The notes below the pieces were generated by a model. That model saw only the letters and a program-made list of their open reading frames with translations, was not told where the DNA came from and ran no database searches. The position numbers and the translations under genes are program-made. A DNA stretch of 64,000 bases from Nannochloropsis salina CCMP1776 (taxonomy: Eukaryota > Sar > Eustigmatophyceae > Eustigmatales > Monodopsidaceae), in the NCBI GenBank assembly GCA_004565275.1, contig SDOX01000158.1, positions 304,680 to 368,679 of the forward strand, read 5' to 3'. Position 1 is the first letter of the stretch, and each line of letters starts with the position of its first letter. Below are positions 17,783-27,695 of this stretch, piece after piece.

Positions 17783-20332
17783 CTACCGAATCAAAGTCGG
17801 ACTCGTCTGCCATTCCAAAGTCTTCGCCTCTAGAAGAGCCTCCGCAATTTTCACCGCTTTGGCATTACCCTTTATGTTTACTAGTCGCTCTGCCGCCGGG
17901 GGGCTTGCCTCCCGAGTAAATTCCACTTTTGCCCCGCTTTTCTTCTCAATCGCGATGACATTAATGCCCGCCTTTCCGATCAAAAAGCTCACGGCCTTGT
18001 TGGGGACGAGCACGTGAACGACTTGGTAAGCCCCCCTCCTATTCTCAGTCACCTCGGATCCTGACCACTCCTCCTCCACGCACTCGCTTCCTTTGGCATC
18101 CCAGGCGAAGCTGTTTTCTCGCATCTCCCGCTCCTGCTCCTTTACCCTAGCCATCATCATCATCACGTCCCCCGCCCCCCATCCGTCCCCTTTCTCTTTC
18201 TCTCCGCAGTTCCCTCCTTTACCCAACCCCGTGTCGCCCCCCCCCCCCAAAAACATGCTTCTCCCCGTGAACCATCCCCCTGGATCCGCTTGGGAGGGAA
18301 GAAGGAGCGAGGAGGCCGACAAAAGATCGTCGGGAGAGTTGAACTGGCGGTACTGCCGCGTGCCGAACGGTTGGTCGCTAAACGAGTCAAACGACAAGGG
18401 GTTTTGACCTTCCCCCAAGTCTCCGCCCGCCGCCGTTACAGGGGAAAATGAAGGCACAGAAACGCTATGGCAGCTGTTGCGGGTAACCGTCGATCCCAGG
18501 TGTTTGCCAGAGGGAAAGGCACGCTCTCGATCGCCAGGAACGGGCTTCAGGCTGCTCCTCTCCTCCCCTCCCTTCTCGCCCAGGGAGGCTTTCGCAACAA
18601 ACACCGGTGCTTGTCCCGAGAGGTGGGAACGAGTGGGGACAAAGAAGGGAGCCGGCGAGCGAGAGGGCGACAGGGCAGCAAGCCCCAGGCACGTCCCGTC
18701 CCCCCCCGTGACCCGCTCTCTCCCCCCCATGCCGCCGCGCTCACCTACCTTGACCAACTTCTGTCGGGCGCTGAAAACGTCCCCTCCCTTCCAAATCGTG
18801 GGCAGGGTCCGATCGTCTGCAAGCTTCCTGCACACGTGGTAGCACGCTCGGGCATGGGCGTAGCTTCCCCCCCCCAACATCTCCAGTATACGACCCAAGG
18901 CGCCGTTTTCCATCTCCCCTTCGCTTTGAAATTTCAAAATGCAACCGCTGTCGCGTTCGATCGCCGAGACCACCGTGCCTGCCCTGCCAATCAAGTGCCT
19001 GACCGTGCAATTCGGTACGCACAACTTCAATTTCAGACAACCTTGGGCGTCCTTCCAGACAGGGTGGTGGTGGTGGTGGTGACCCGGAGGGAAGGGGGGA
19101 AGGGACTGGGAGGCCGGCATCCCCAGGGACTCGAAGGAAGGCGAGGAGGAAGAGGAAGAGAAGGCGCTGAAGGACGCAGAGGAGGAAGAGGAGGAGCTGG
19201 AGGACGCAGAGGAGGAGGTGGAGGAGGAAGGGGAGGAGGACAGGGCCGCCGGTCCCTCCCCGTAGCCCTTGGGTGGGCTCGGGGGAGGCACGTACTCTCG
19301 GCCCACGCCGCAATGTTCCTCCAGATGGCGAATGCGGGCGGTGATGATCTGCTGGGCTGTCGCCACCGCCAGGATGGTCCCCATGAGAGCCACCTTCCTC
19401 TCCCGGCCGCGGTGCACGAGCCGTTCGATCGAGACCTGGGTCCCTGTCAGGCGTTGAATCTCCCCCACCGTGCTGCCCCCCTTGCCGATCAAGTCCGCCA
19501 ACACGGGGGGAGTATCCGGGACCAGCATGACCAGGGTCATAAGCTGTCGGTCCGTGGCGTCCTGGAGGAAGAAGCTCGCGTCCACGTCCTCCTCCATCGT
19601 CTTGGCGACGGATTTCTGGGCCCGGGGCGTCTTCACCTTCCCCTCCCCACTCCCCCGAGGGTCGCCTTTGCATGTGCCCGTGGCGTGGCTCCTATTTCCA
19701 GGGTGCCTGGGGCTTCGGCTGGGACAGGGTGAGCTCACCGAGCCTTCTGGACTCTCGCCGTCTCCCGGGGGGGGCGTGCTTGCCTTCAAAGAGTCTGGTG
19801 CGTGGCGTGGTGACAGGACATGGTTTTTTTCCTTCTCATTCTCATACACGCCTGCCTCTGCGATGGCCATTGCTGCCTCCTCGATAACGCCAGCCGCTGC
19901 TGCTGCCAACGTGGCGGTCACCTTCGCGTTGTTCATGCGCTCCCACGCACCTTGCTCGCCTGCCTTGCCCATCTTCTCTTCCTCCTCCTCATCCCCGGCG
20001 CGCGTCGGAGGGTTGGTGCTGCTGTGGTCCATTTCTTCCATCTCCCCATGCCTAGGCCTTTCGAGCATTGTATTTGATCCTAAGGGTGATTTCGCGGAAG
20101 CGGGCTCGATCTTTCTGGCCGCCGCTCTCTCCTCCTCCTCCGCCTCCCCTTCCGTCTGGCCCTGCTCCTCCTCTTCCCCCATCTCCGGCCACGCCTTCCC
20201 TCCGCGTCCCAAATTGTTTTCATTTTCCTTCAAGGTCATAGTGTCCTGTCGTTTCCCAACGCGGGAAGTGCTGTCGTTGTTATGCAAATCCATCCGCCGC
20301 ACCGCCTCTCGGAGAAATGCAACGCCCGCCAC
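17783..20332 (-). CDS. Triple-KH RNA-binding protein (PCBP/Nova-like)
   Basis: Single exon of 849 residues. Three KH domains bind single-stranded, usually C- or U-rich RNA. KH1 lies near 258-335 (LVPDTPPVLADLIGKGGSTV), KH2 near 428-505 (LCVPNCTVRHLIGRAGTVV) and KH3 near 767-840 (VLVPNKAVSFLIGKAGINV). All three keep the GxxG loop (GKGG, GRAG, GKAG) needed to grip RNA. The spacing of two KH domains, a long linker and a C-terminal KH resembles PCBP/Nova/PEPPER proteins. The first 250 residues are highly charged and Glu/Lys-rich without a domain. Between KH1 and KH2 there is a poly-Ser run and a His run; the linker before KH3 is Gly/Ser-rich. Likely a nuclear or cytoplasmic regulator of splicing, stability or translation; the target is unknown. 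The long antisense frame at 18467-19732 is a composition shadow. Confidence 0.85.
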   Translation of the reverse strand: MAGVAFLREAVRRMDLHNNDSTSRVGKRQDTMTLKENENNLGRGGKAWPEMGEEEEQGQTEGEAEEEERAAARKIEPASAKSPLGSNTMLERPRHGEMEEMDHSSTNPPTRAGDEEEEEKMGKAGEQGAWERMNNAKVTATLAAAAAGVIEEAAMAIAEAGVYENEKEKNHVLSPRHAPDSLKASTPPPGDGESPEGSVSSPCPSRSPRHPGNRSHATGTCKGDPRGSGEGKVKTPRAQKSVAKTMEEDVDASFFLQDATDRQLMTLVMLVPDTPPVLADLIGKGGSTVGEIQRLTGTQVSIERLVHRGRERKVALMGTILAVATAQQIITARIRHLEEHCGVGREYVPPPSPPKGYGEGPAALSSSPSSSTSSSASSSSSSSSSASFSAFSSSSSSPSFESLGMPASQSLPPFPPGHHHHHHPVWKDAQGCLKLKLCVPNCTVRHLIGRAGTVVSAIERDSGCILKFQSEGEMENGALGRILEMLGGGSYAHARACYHVCRKLADDRTLPTIWKGGDVFSARQKLVKVGERGGMGGRERVTGGDGTCLGLAALSPSRSPAPFFVPTRSHLSGQAPVFVAKASLGEKGGEERSSLKPVPGDRERAFPSGKHLGSTVTRNSCHSVSVPSFSPVTAAGGDLGEGQNPLSFDSFSDQPFGTRQYRQFNSPDDLLSASSLLLPSQADPGGWFTGRSMFLGGGGDTGLGKGGNCGEKEKGDGWGAGDVMMMMARVKEQEREMRENSFAWDAKGSECVEEEWSGSEVTENRRGAYQVVHVLVPNKAVSFLIGKAGINVIAIEKKSGAKVEFTREASPPAAERLVNIKGNAKAVKIAEALLEAKTLEWQTSPTLIR

Positions 20333-21761
20333 CGAGTTGCCTCTAAAGCTCTCTTTAATAAAGCCGACAAACTGGATAGGAAAGCGAATGTGCAGATTAA
20401 ATTATAAGTATGTTGTAAATGCTCTGATTTTTCACTTCGTATGCTAAATCTACGCCATGTAAGGTGGTCTGATGAGCGCGTGCCCTGAGAGAGGGGGGAG
20501 ACACTGCGCTCATATCAAATTTCCGCCCAGGACCAGAGTAACGACCTATGTTGCACATAACAAAGCTGAGCTGTCAAAACACTGAAATATCCTATAAAAA
20601 TCGTGAAATATGAGAATATGGTCGCCTTTCCTACAAACATTGCACTGCAATGTCCCGTGCCCGTCAGCCCCTGCCAGGGCCCTATCCCTTACCTCGGACA
20701 TGTCCCGGCGCGCCATGACCGCCTGCATTTGCGCCGCTACCATGGCAGAATGCTCCTTTTCCTCGCCCATCATGGCTTTTGCAAGGATTCTTTGGTTGTG
20801 GAAAGATGAGAAGGATCTGCTAAGCGTAAAAGAAACGGGCGCGTGGTATTTTGGGGGGGCGTGTGTTCCTAGGAAGAGACTGGGCTTTATTTAATGTCTC
20901 TCAAAGACAAGCTAACGGAGACGACGAAAACTCACGGCCCGCACAACAGCAGAATTCAAGCATTCAATGCACCCAGCCATCTTCTTTCAAATCACTTCAC
21001 ATCCACCGGCACATGCATGCCTATGGATATCATTTTTGAGGCGGGCGGGACGGGATTTATTTGGTATGGGCGTGTGGCCCCCCCTCGCCGCAAAACGTCA
21101 AGAAAAAGTTTGAATCACTCCTCGCCCTTTTCCTCAAACGACTTTCGAGGACTTTGGCGCCATGAAACTCCACCGATGCACTGCAAACCAGACGAACAAC
21201 GAAATGTCCTCAGCATCTGCATGACCTGCGTGCATGCGGGGTTTTTCCATCACCCTGTGTGGTGCTTTGGAGAGGGGCGGTCGGGAAGGGCTTATTTGTC
21301 TCGCGCTTCCTCTCGCTTTTTCCCCAGATATCCAGTAAATACTTTAGATGGCCAAGATCCCCGAAGATACTATTGCGCGAAGCCCTTTGACATCATGTGC
21401 ACATTCTGCTGGTGATTTCTCTTCCTTCGTCATCAATCCACCCGATTTTTCTTGATCTTCTGGTTTGTGCATCCAACTATGGTCACACCATTCATTCGCC
21501 ACACACAGTTTTTGGATTAGGAGGGACTTTCTGCTCCCTGTATCTCGGCTACGCCTCCAGCCCTGAACCGCCTGCTTCCACGCAGCAATCGCTTCACGTC
21601 AAGTTGATATCAGCATGCTCACATTCCTCATCGCCCGGTGACAATCCTTCCTAGTTGAGGAACTCCCTCCATTCTGCTAGTCATCTGTTTTTCTTGAAGA
21701 TTTTATACATTCAGAGGACCCTTTCAGGTCCGAGGAGGTCGGGCAGTGGCTCTGGGAGACC
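20333..21761. promoter_or_regulatory. Divergent region between KH gene and TBCCD1
   Basis: About 1.4 kb between opposite start codons (20332 and 21762), apart from the weak small frame at 20546-20773. Plus-strand frames such as 20894-21415 have no domain-like content. It should hold both promoters. Confidence 0.4.
20546..20773 (-). CDS. Possible small protein, uncertain
   Basis: Minus-strand frame of 75 codons. The first 27 residues (MMGEEKEHSAMVAAQMQAV... MARRDMSE) look like a real amphipathic helix and are followed exactly by a good donor, GAG|GTAAGGG. An AG 48 bases further (ACATTGCAG) would join, in frame, to a Cys-x2-Cys segment (CNVCRKGDHI). A 48-base intron would be short for this genome, so the second exon may lie elsewhere. 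I recognise no family. It sits in the gap between two divergent large genes. Confidence 0.25.
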   Translation of the reverse strand: MMGEEKEHSAMVAAQMQAVMARRDMSEVRDRALAGADGHGTLQCNVCRKGDHILIFHDFYRIFQCFDSSALLCAT

Positions 21762-24700
21762 ATGCGGGTTTGGTTGCGAGAGGAGCGATTCGAGGCTGCT
21801 CTACCCCTATATCAGCGTGCAATACGGTACGTACGCAGGCCAGGGTAGTTTTTTGATGACTTCGGTTTGGAATGCATCGGCATTAGCGCGCCTTTATCTA
21901 ATTTGCCCCGTCGTAAAGAAGCTTTCCTGCAGGGAGCCAAGGTTTTTGGATGGCTCACCAGTATCCTATGGGGGGGAAAGTTGCGTTGACAATTCTCATC
22001 GTGTCCTTTCCTTACGATTTGTCTATATCACAGGCCCTTGACCCCTCCTATCATCCATGAGCTCATACGAATCCTCCGTCGTAGCGCGACCTTGCAGCCC
22101 GCCTACGATCCGAGCCAGCTGGACGAGGCAAATGACGAAAAGGGAGAAGAGGGACGACTCTGTGCCCAAAAGGCCGTCTGGGCCTGGGTCTCGCGCGGGA
22201 CGTGGATATCTGAAAGTCAAAGGGTGCTGCAGTGGGGCGAGTCCACGGCCTGTCTCTTTTGGGAGATGCTGAACCTCTTCCTCCCTTCAACCCACCGACG
22301 CCCCGCCCCCCGCAAGGGCGGGAGGGAGGAGGGGACGGAAGGCGGGAGCGAGGCAGGGGTTCCACCGAGCGACCGTGTCACTTTGGTGGAGCTTTCTTTG
22401 TTCCTGTGGCTTCATCTCCCCGACGCGTCCACCAAGGTCTCCACCCACCCCGCGACCTACAACGTGGTCTGGCCGCTGGACTCCGGGGGGGGGGAGCAGC
22501 CGTCCCTCGCACAGCCCCCGCCCTCGCCGCACCTGCCTTCGCCGGCCACGCTGAGAGCGATGCTTGCTGCCCGCAGTAATGTGGGTGGTGGAGGGGGAGG
22601 GCGGGAGGGAGGGCGGGAGGGAGGGCAAGGAGGGGGCAGCAGTCCCGCCGGTTCCCCGGGCCACCCGTCCTCCTCTGGAGCCCAGTCCCCTCCCCCGTCT
22701 GCCAGCCTGGCCGCCCGCCTGGCACAATCCCCCCAGGGAGATGAGGGCAGAGCTTCCGTCACCATCCCGCTGCCGATTCCTATCTACCAAGCAGGGCGGG
22801 AGGTGGGGAGGGAAGGCGGGAGGGAGGGCGGGAGGGAGGGCGGGGTGATGGCCATGGCCATGTCGACCCCGACCCCGGTCCACACCCCGATCGGGGGGAA
22901 CAGCCCCATGTCGCCTCGGTCTTATTTTCAAATTCAAAACGAGATCAAATCGGAGACCTACCATGTGACTTTCCTCAAGAAATATCTTCGAGACATGCTA
23001 ATAGATATAAAGGTGATGCTGGTCAGGCCGGGCAAGGCCCAGGAGGCGATGGAGGAGGGCAGGGGGGAGGATGGGAGGGAAGAAGGGGTGGACCGTGGAC
23101 AAGAAGGAGGGCGGGAGGGAGGAATGGTGTGGCCGGTCTCCCGTGAGAGCACAGAGAGCTCTTGCGGCGTTGGTGGTGCCTGGCCACCGTCACGGGAGAG
23201 CAGCGGGAGCATGGACGGGGCAGGGCCGGACATGCGGGTAAGCGCCGGTGAATTCGATGCCCTAGGCTTCTTGCTGAGCGGGGGGGAGGAACTGCTGGGG
23301 AGGCAGGTGCGGAAACTGTCCTCTTTGGCGCCCTTGTGGACGTGGGGGGCGGGGTCTCGGGGGGTGGACCCAGGAGAAGAAGGGGAGGAGGAGGAGGAGG
23401 GCTGTCCTTTCTTGGTGCTCCAAACGTGGCTGGACGAGGCCCTCTGTGTGAACGAGGCCCTGTACCCGTCCCCCCCCGACCCCTTCCTCTGCCGGCCTCC
23501 CGAGAGCCACCCCCCGCACTCCCTCGCCTTGCCCACGCCCTCCCTTTCTCGTCTCCCCGGCCTGAGCAGCAGCCCCCCATCCCTTCTCTTTCCTGCCCAG
23601 AAAGACGAGCAGTTCCATCCGCACAGTCCCCTTCCCCCCCTTCCTGGTCACTTCCCTCAACCACGGCACCGTCCTGCACGACGCCTCCACCCCTCCCTCG
23701 CCCTCCCCCCCTGCCTCCCCCCCGTCCGACCCGCCACATCCTCCCACCCTCTCCCCCGCTCTCCCTCGGACCCTTCCACTCCGGCGCGTCCACGTCCAAG
23801 CCTGCCACGACGCCAACGTCTATCTGCTGGGACCGATCGAGAGCGCGCATATCGCCGCGTGCACGGATAGCACCATCGTTCTAGGGGCGGTGGCGGGCCT
23901 GGTCCGGGTGAGCAACTGCGAACGCCTGACCTTGGTGTGCGCGGCGCGTCGATTGGTGGTCTGCAACTGTTTGGACTCCACCTTTCCCGTCTACCTCCTC
24001 CGTCCCGCCGTCCTGGTTGGGGACAATCGCGGCTGCCGCCTCGCCCCCTACAATACTTGCTACCCGTCCCTCCCCCTCGACCTGCGGACGGCGGGCTTCG
24101 GGGAGCTGGGCTCGACACAGCCCCGGAACCAGTGGGATTCACCCATCGATTTGACGGCGGGGGCCCACAATGGGGCGGGGGGCGGCGAAGGTGGGCTGGG
24201 GCTGACGCGGGAAGGGAGTCATGGGGGCAAAGGGGACAGAGACAACGGCCGAAACGCCGGCCTTGCAGGGCAGGAAGGGGCCCGGGCGGGGGGGGAGTCA
24301 CGGATCCTCCCACCCGAGCAATTCTACACCCTCTCCATCCCAGTCCCTCCCTCCTCCTCGCCCGGACTCCCTGGGCAGGGACCCATGCCACCAGAAGGGA
24401 GCCCACCCACGCTCCTGTACAACCCTTTTCCCCTTCCGCCTGAGTACGCCTCTGTCCTTCGAGAACGTTCGGTAGGCCTGGATCGTCTGCAGCAGACCGT
24501 GATCGGCTCTTTGAGCGACGAGCAACGGCCCGGCGTGGAAGCTGCGCTTGTCAGGTACGAATCAACACCGGGCCCTGCTACTCCTGAGATACCGCCCTCC
24601 CTTTCCTCCTCCCTGTATACGTCGTATCTATCTTTGTACGTTTCTTGTCTCGCTCATAACATGACGATTCTGGGCCCGAGTTCTCGCAGTCGACCCTCCC

Positions 24701-25192
24701 CTGTCGTCTGGGGCCGCATGCCACACCGCATTGCGGAGGGCTCTGAGGGGAAGGAGATGCTGTGTCGTGGGATTACCTGTGTCTGGGGGCAGGCCATGCG
24801 TGTGACTCGTTGAGACATCATGCACTCATCTTTCTCCACGTCGTATGACGGGCTTGTCCCCATTCATCCCCCTCCTTCCTCGCAGTAAATTCTACGAGTG
24901 GCTGGCGGCTTCTGGGAATTTGAGGCAGGTCTTGGACCTGATCCAGTTAGAGAGGGAGAAGGGCTTGTCGGCTAGGGACGAAAAAGAGTGCGAGGGAGGA
25001 GTGGAGGACGGGGAGGAGGACATGATGGTGGCGGGGCAGATGGAAGGGGTCGAAGAAGGGAGGGAAGGAGGGAGGGCCTCGCCAGTGCCTCTGTCCCACG
25101 GACTGATAGGTCGCTTTGTCGCCGCCCACGAACAGCACGTGTCCGCCCACCCACACACACCCTTTGAGCATCCGCGTCCGTCCTCCTCTTAG
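21762..25192 (+). CDS. TBCCD1: TBCC domain-containing protein 1 (centrosome/basal body positioning)
   Basis: In animals TBCCD1 positions centrosome and Golgi; the Chlamydomonas homologue ASQ2 links basal bodies. Four exons fit: 21762-21826, 22034-23461, 23601-24554 and 24886-25192 (introns 207, 139 and 331 bp), 917 residues. The first exon gives MRVWLREERFEAALPLY, matching the family's opening (VKAEPFIVGAL) and fixing the start. Then VWAWVSRGTWISES... LFWEMLNLFL, and TLVELSLFLWLHL. The TBCC beta-helix covers about 540-680 (RVHVQACHDANVYLLGPIES; DSTIVLGAVAGLVRVSNCE; RRLVVCNCLDSTFPVYLLR; YNTCYPSLPLDLR). The end has NKFYEWL-like SKFYEWLAASGNLRQVLDLI. Long Gly/Arg/Glu runs in exon 2 come from GGGAGGGC-type repeats and make it much longer than the human protein (557). 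The exon 2 donor (23462, GTACCC) is weak and chosen by frame. Confidence 0.88.
22596..22842. repeat. GGGAGGGC-type purine repeats inside TBCCD1 exon 2
   Basis: Two clusters (about 22596-22640 and 22796-22842) of gggagggcgggagg units encode repeated Gly-Arg-Glu-Gly-Gly. The G runs have the spacing needed for G-quadruplexes. Similar units occur near 22320 and in other genes of the window. Confidence 0.7.
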
Positions 25193-25726
25193 AGAGAGAG
25201 GGGGAAGTTTCGCTGAAGGGATGACTTGTCGGCTGGTGGCGGGTAGCGTAGCATCGGGCAGGGAGCAGCGGGGGGAGTCCTATGGCGGGGGTGGAGAAGA
25301 GGCTCCTTTCCAAAATTTTGAGACCGTGGAGACGCTCATTTGAAGGGGAAGAAAGGGGTCGAGAGGGGTAATCCTCACTGAAGGGGGTATGAAAGGGATT
25401 TCATCGCCGGATAAAGAGACCGCCCGGGGGAAATGCGATGAAAGACAAGGGAGAGATCCCACGCAGGTCTTGACTGATTATCGCCAGAGTGGAGGACGTC
25501 CACATGATGACTGCATCGGTAAGTAGATTGCCAATAAAGAAAAACCTGGGCATGGTGCCCATAAAAAAGCGTCAAAGCGCGCCAGGCTATGTGTCCTTAT
25601 CGCAACACTCTTCCATGACAACGGTCTTTCTGTCTACTCCTGCTGATCCATCCTCCTTCGACTACCGTATCCACTTATCTCGTCCTACATACATATCATG
25701 CCTTCCCTCCCCTGACCTCTCCCTCC
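25193..25726. other. Convergent 3' region
   Basis: About 530 bases between the stops of TBCCD1 (+) and the 188-aa gene (-). AATAAA at 25533-25538 may serve TBCCD1. No gene. Confidence 0.45.
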
Positions 25727-27044
25727 CTACCACCGCCGTTGAGTTGCCATGGCAGGCACCGCGAATTTGGCCCGCTTCCCCGGTGGCACCGGTAAGCCCT
25801 TCGCCTCGCAATCCTTGACAATTTGCTCCTCTTCGGCCTGCCAAGCATACCGGACGTTGTGGTTAGGCATGGCCCTGTCCAAGGCTTTCTCTAGTTCTTG
25901 GTTCGTAGCACTCATGGCGCTTCGAAGGCCCGTGGGATCGTACGCCAGCACGGCTGGATTCTTGTTGCCGGGGCTGCGGGGTGTATGAACGGAAGGGACA
26001 TGGCGAGAGACAGAGGGAGAAAGTGAGGGTGCGTGTGCTGAAAGCAAGAAGGGTGGTAGCACACACCCCCGGGCTGATGCCACAGGCCAGATGTCGAGGC
26101 GAGAGGAGATCGGGACGGTCTGACACTCTGGGAGCACAAGCCATCCGGAGACGATGGGGAGGGACGTAAGCTTCACGGGTGCCAACTTCCATTGAGAAGA
26201 GCGGCCGGGATAAGAAAACGTGCATGTCGCCTCGAACCAGTTCCGCATGTTGATGGCGAAATACATGGAATCCATTTGATAGAGAGTTCCAGCCAATGTC
26301 CTCCCTATTCGGAGCCGCGTCTCACCTGCCCATCAGCTTGGCCGGTTCGGGAGAGTCCGGTAGCGCCACGCGCTTGAAATCAGGAGACCAGGAAAAGACT
26401 TCCGCCGGTCGCCGGCGGGTGTCGTGGTCGAAATACTTGATATCGTAAAGCCTGGGAGGGGAGCGGTGGGAAATGGGAGGTGGGTGAGCCGGCGCTGGCA
26501 CAAGGATGGTAGTCGTTTGATCTCCTAGCTGGAGCCAGGTAATCTTTGCCTTTCTTCACCGCAACCGTCTTCCCTCATGTCCTCAGGACTGGTTCTGCAC
26601 CCTCCCATTCATGCTTGCAGCCCCCATATGTATACATATGTCATACTTGTCGTCACTCTCGCTTTGCGGCACGTTCACTTTCGGCCGGGACCCCGGGGCG
26701 GGGTACCGATACCCTTTGATCCGCTCCACGCCGGGATAGGAGATTCGATTACGAGGAAATGGGTAAAGATCATTGATGTCATCTGGCCTGAATAGGGCCC
26801 ATGATCGGATCTGTGAGGATCATGGGGACAGGGAAGGAAAAAGAGGTCATGGCGTCAGAAAGAACTGCGTCTAAGCAAGGGAGAGAATAAATATGCGACA
26901 CAAGCTCTCGGGTCTTCAAAGAGAAGCGAACGTTCCCCTTTCACGCACCTTGGTCTGCATATCCTTGGGAAGCTTGGCCAGGAGCTCATGAATCCATCCG
27001 GACGTGCCAGAGAACCACTTATACGGCTTCATGCTGCCACTCAT
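25727..27044 (-). CDS. Conserved-looking 188-aa protein of unknown function, four exons
   Basis: Four exons read on the minus strand: 27044-26949, 26810-26713, 26451-26326 and 25973-25727, with introns of 138, 261 and 352 bp. All have GT-AG ends, and the phases (0, 2, 2) join to one frame of 188 residues. The product begins MSGSMKPYKWFSGTSGWIHE and continues LLAKLPKDMQTK-IRSWALFRPDDINDLYPFP. Later parts include YPGVERIKG-LYDIKYFDHDTRR, SWSPDFKRVALPDSPEPAKLMG and PGNKNPAVLAYDPTGLRSAM, and the end is basic (PPGKRAKFAVPAMATQRRW). There is no signal peptide and no membrane segment. The aromatic, motif-like sequence and clean exon joins argue for a real, conserved gene. I do not recognise the family; a mitochondrial or flagellar accessory subunit is conceivable, but only because of general composition and the dynein neighbour. 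The start could be a few codons further upstream. Confidence 0.7.
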
Positions 27045-27695
27045 GATCAAAACTACGGAGGTGCTTTGTGTCCACGCACAACTGTTGCCGCCTCGCCCGT
27101 CAAAAACCAACGAGTGCACCTGGTCTTGTTGCCTAGACCGTAAACCTGCACTGTACAGTTTACGAGGTGTGAAGTTGTGAACGGGTTGGGTTTCGCACAA
27201 TGCACGTCGTCTCTGAGGATCGCCTCTGTCTCCGCACCCTCGGCGGTGCATCTGGTTTAAAAAAAATTAGGCACCACTGTCATAGTCTTAACACCGCGTG
27301 TGCCGACAAATGGAACAGCGCTACACCGACTCTTTCCGTCCTTTCATGCCTCCGCACGGCTGTAAGCTTTGCCGGGCACGGGCGTGGCTTGCTGCTGCTG
27401 TCACACATCTGGAGCCACACGGACGAATATGTCCGTTCCTGGTTTTTGGGGGGGGACAGCCTCCCCACGCCTTTTCAGCTTACTCCATTTATCGAGGAAG
27501 AACATGGAGTGCTTGTCAAATATTTGCTACAACATCGAAGAACAATATTGTAAAATCATTTGTAGACGTTAGATAGTTGAGGGAAACTTGTCACGTACAT
27601 GTTTTTTAGCATATCAAAGCGCAATGACTTCTGAGGCTGAATTTGTTCCATAGGCCTGTAACACAAATTTATTTTTTGGTAAGGAAACAGTCGTC
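27045..27695. promoter_or_regulatory. Divergent promoter region, 188-aa gene / dynein
   Basis: About 650 bases between opposite start codons. Short frames only. Possible co-regulation of the two genes is an inference from the shared region. Confidence 0.4.

Noticed and set aside
18467-19732. 421-codon plus-strand frame antisense to the KH gene
   Set aside because: Gly/Arg/Gln-rich shadow; the minus strand has three intact KH domains.
20894-21415. 173-codon plus-strand frame in the KH/TBCCD1 gap
   Set aside because: No domain-like content, no matching splice structure.
22287-23850. Minus-strand frames antisense to TBCCD1
   Set aside because: Arise from purine repeats; low complexity.
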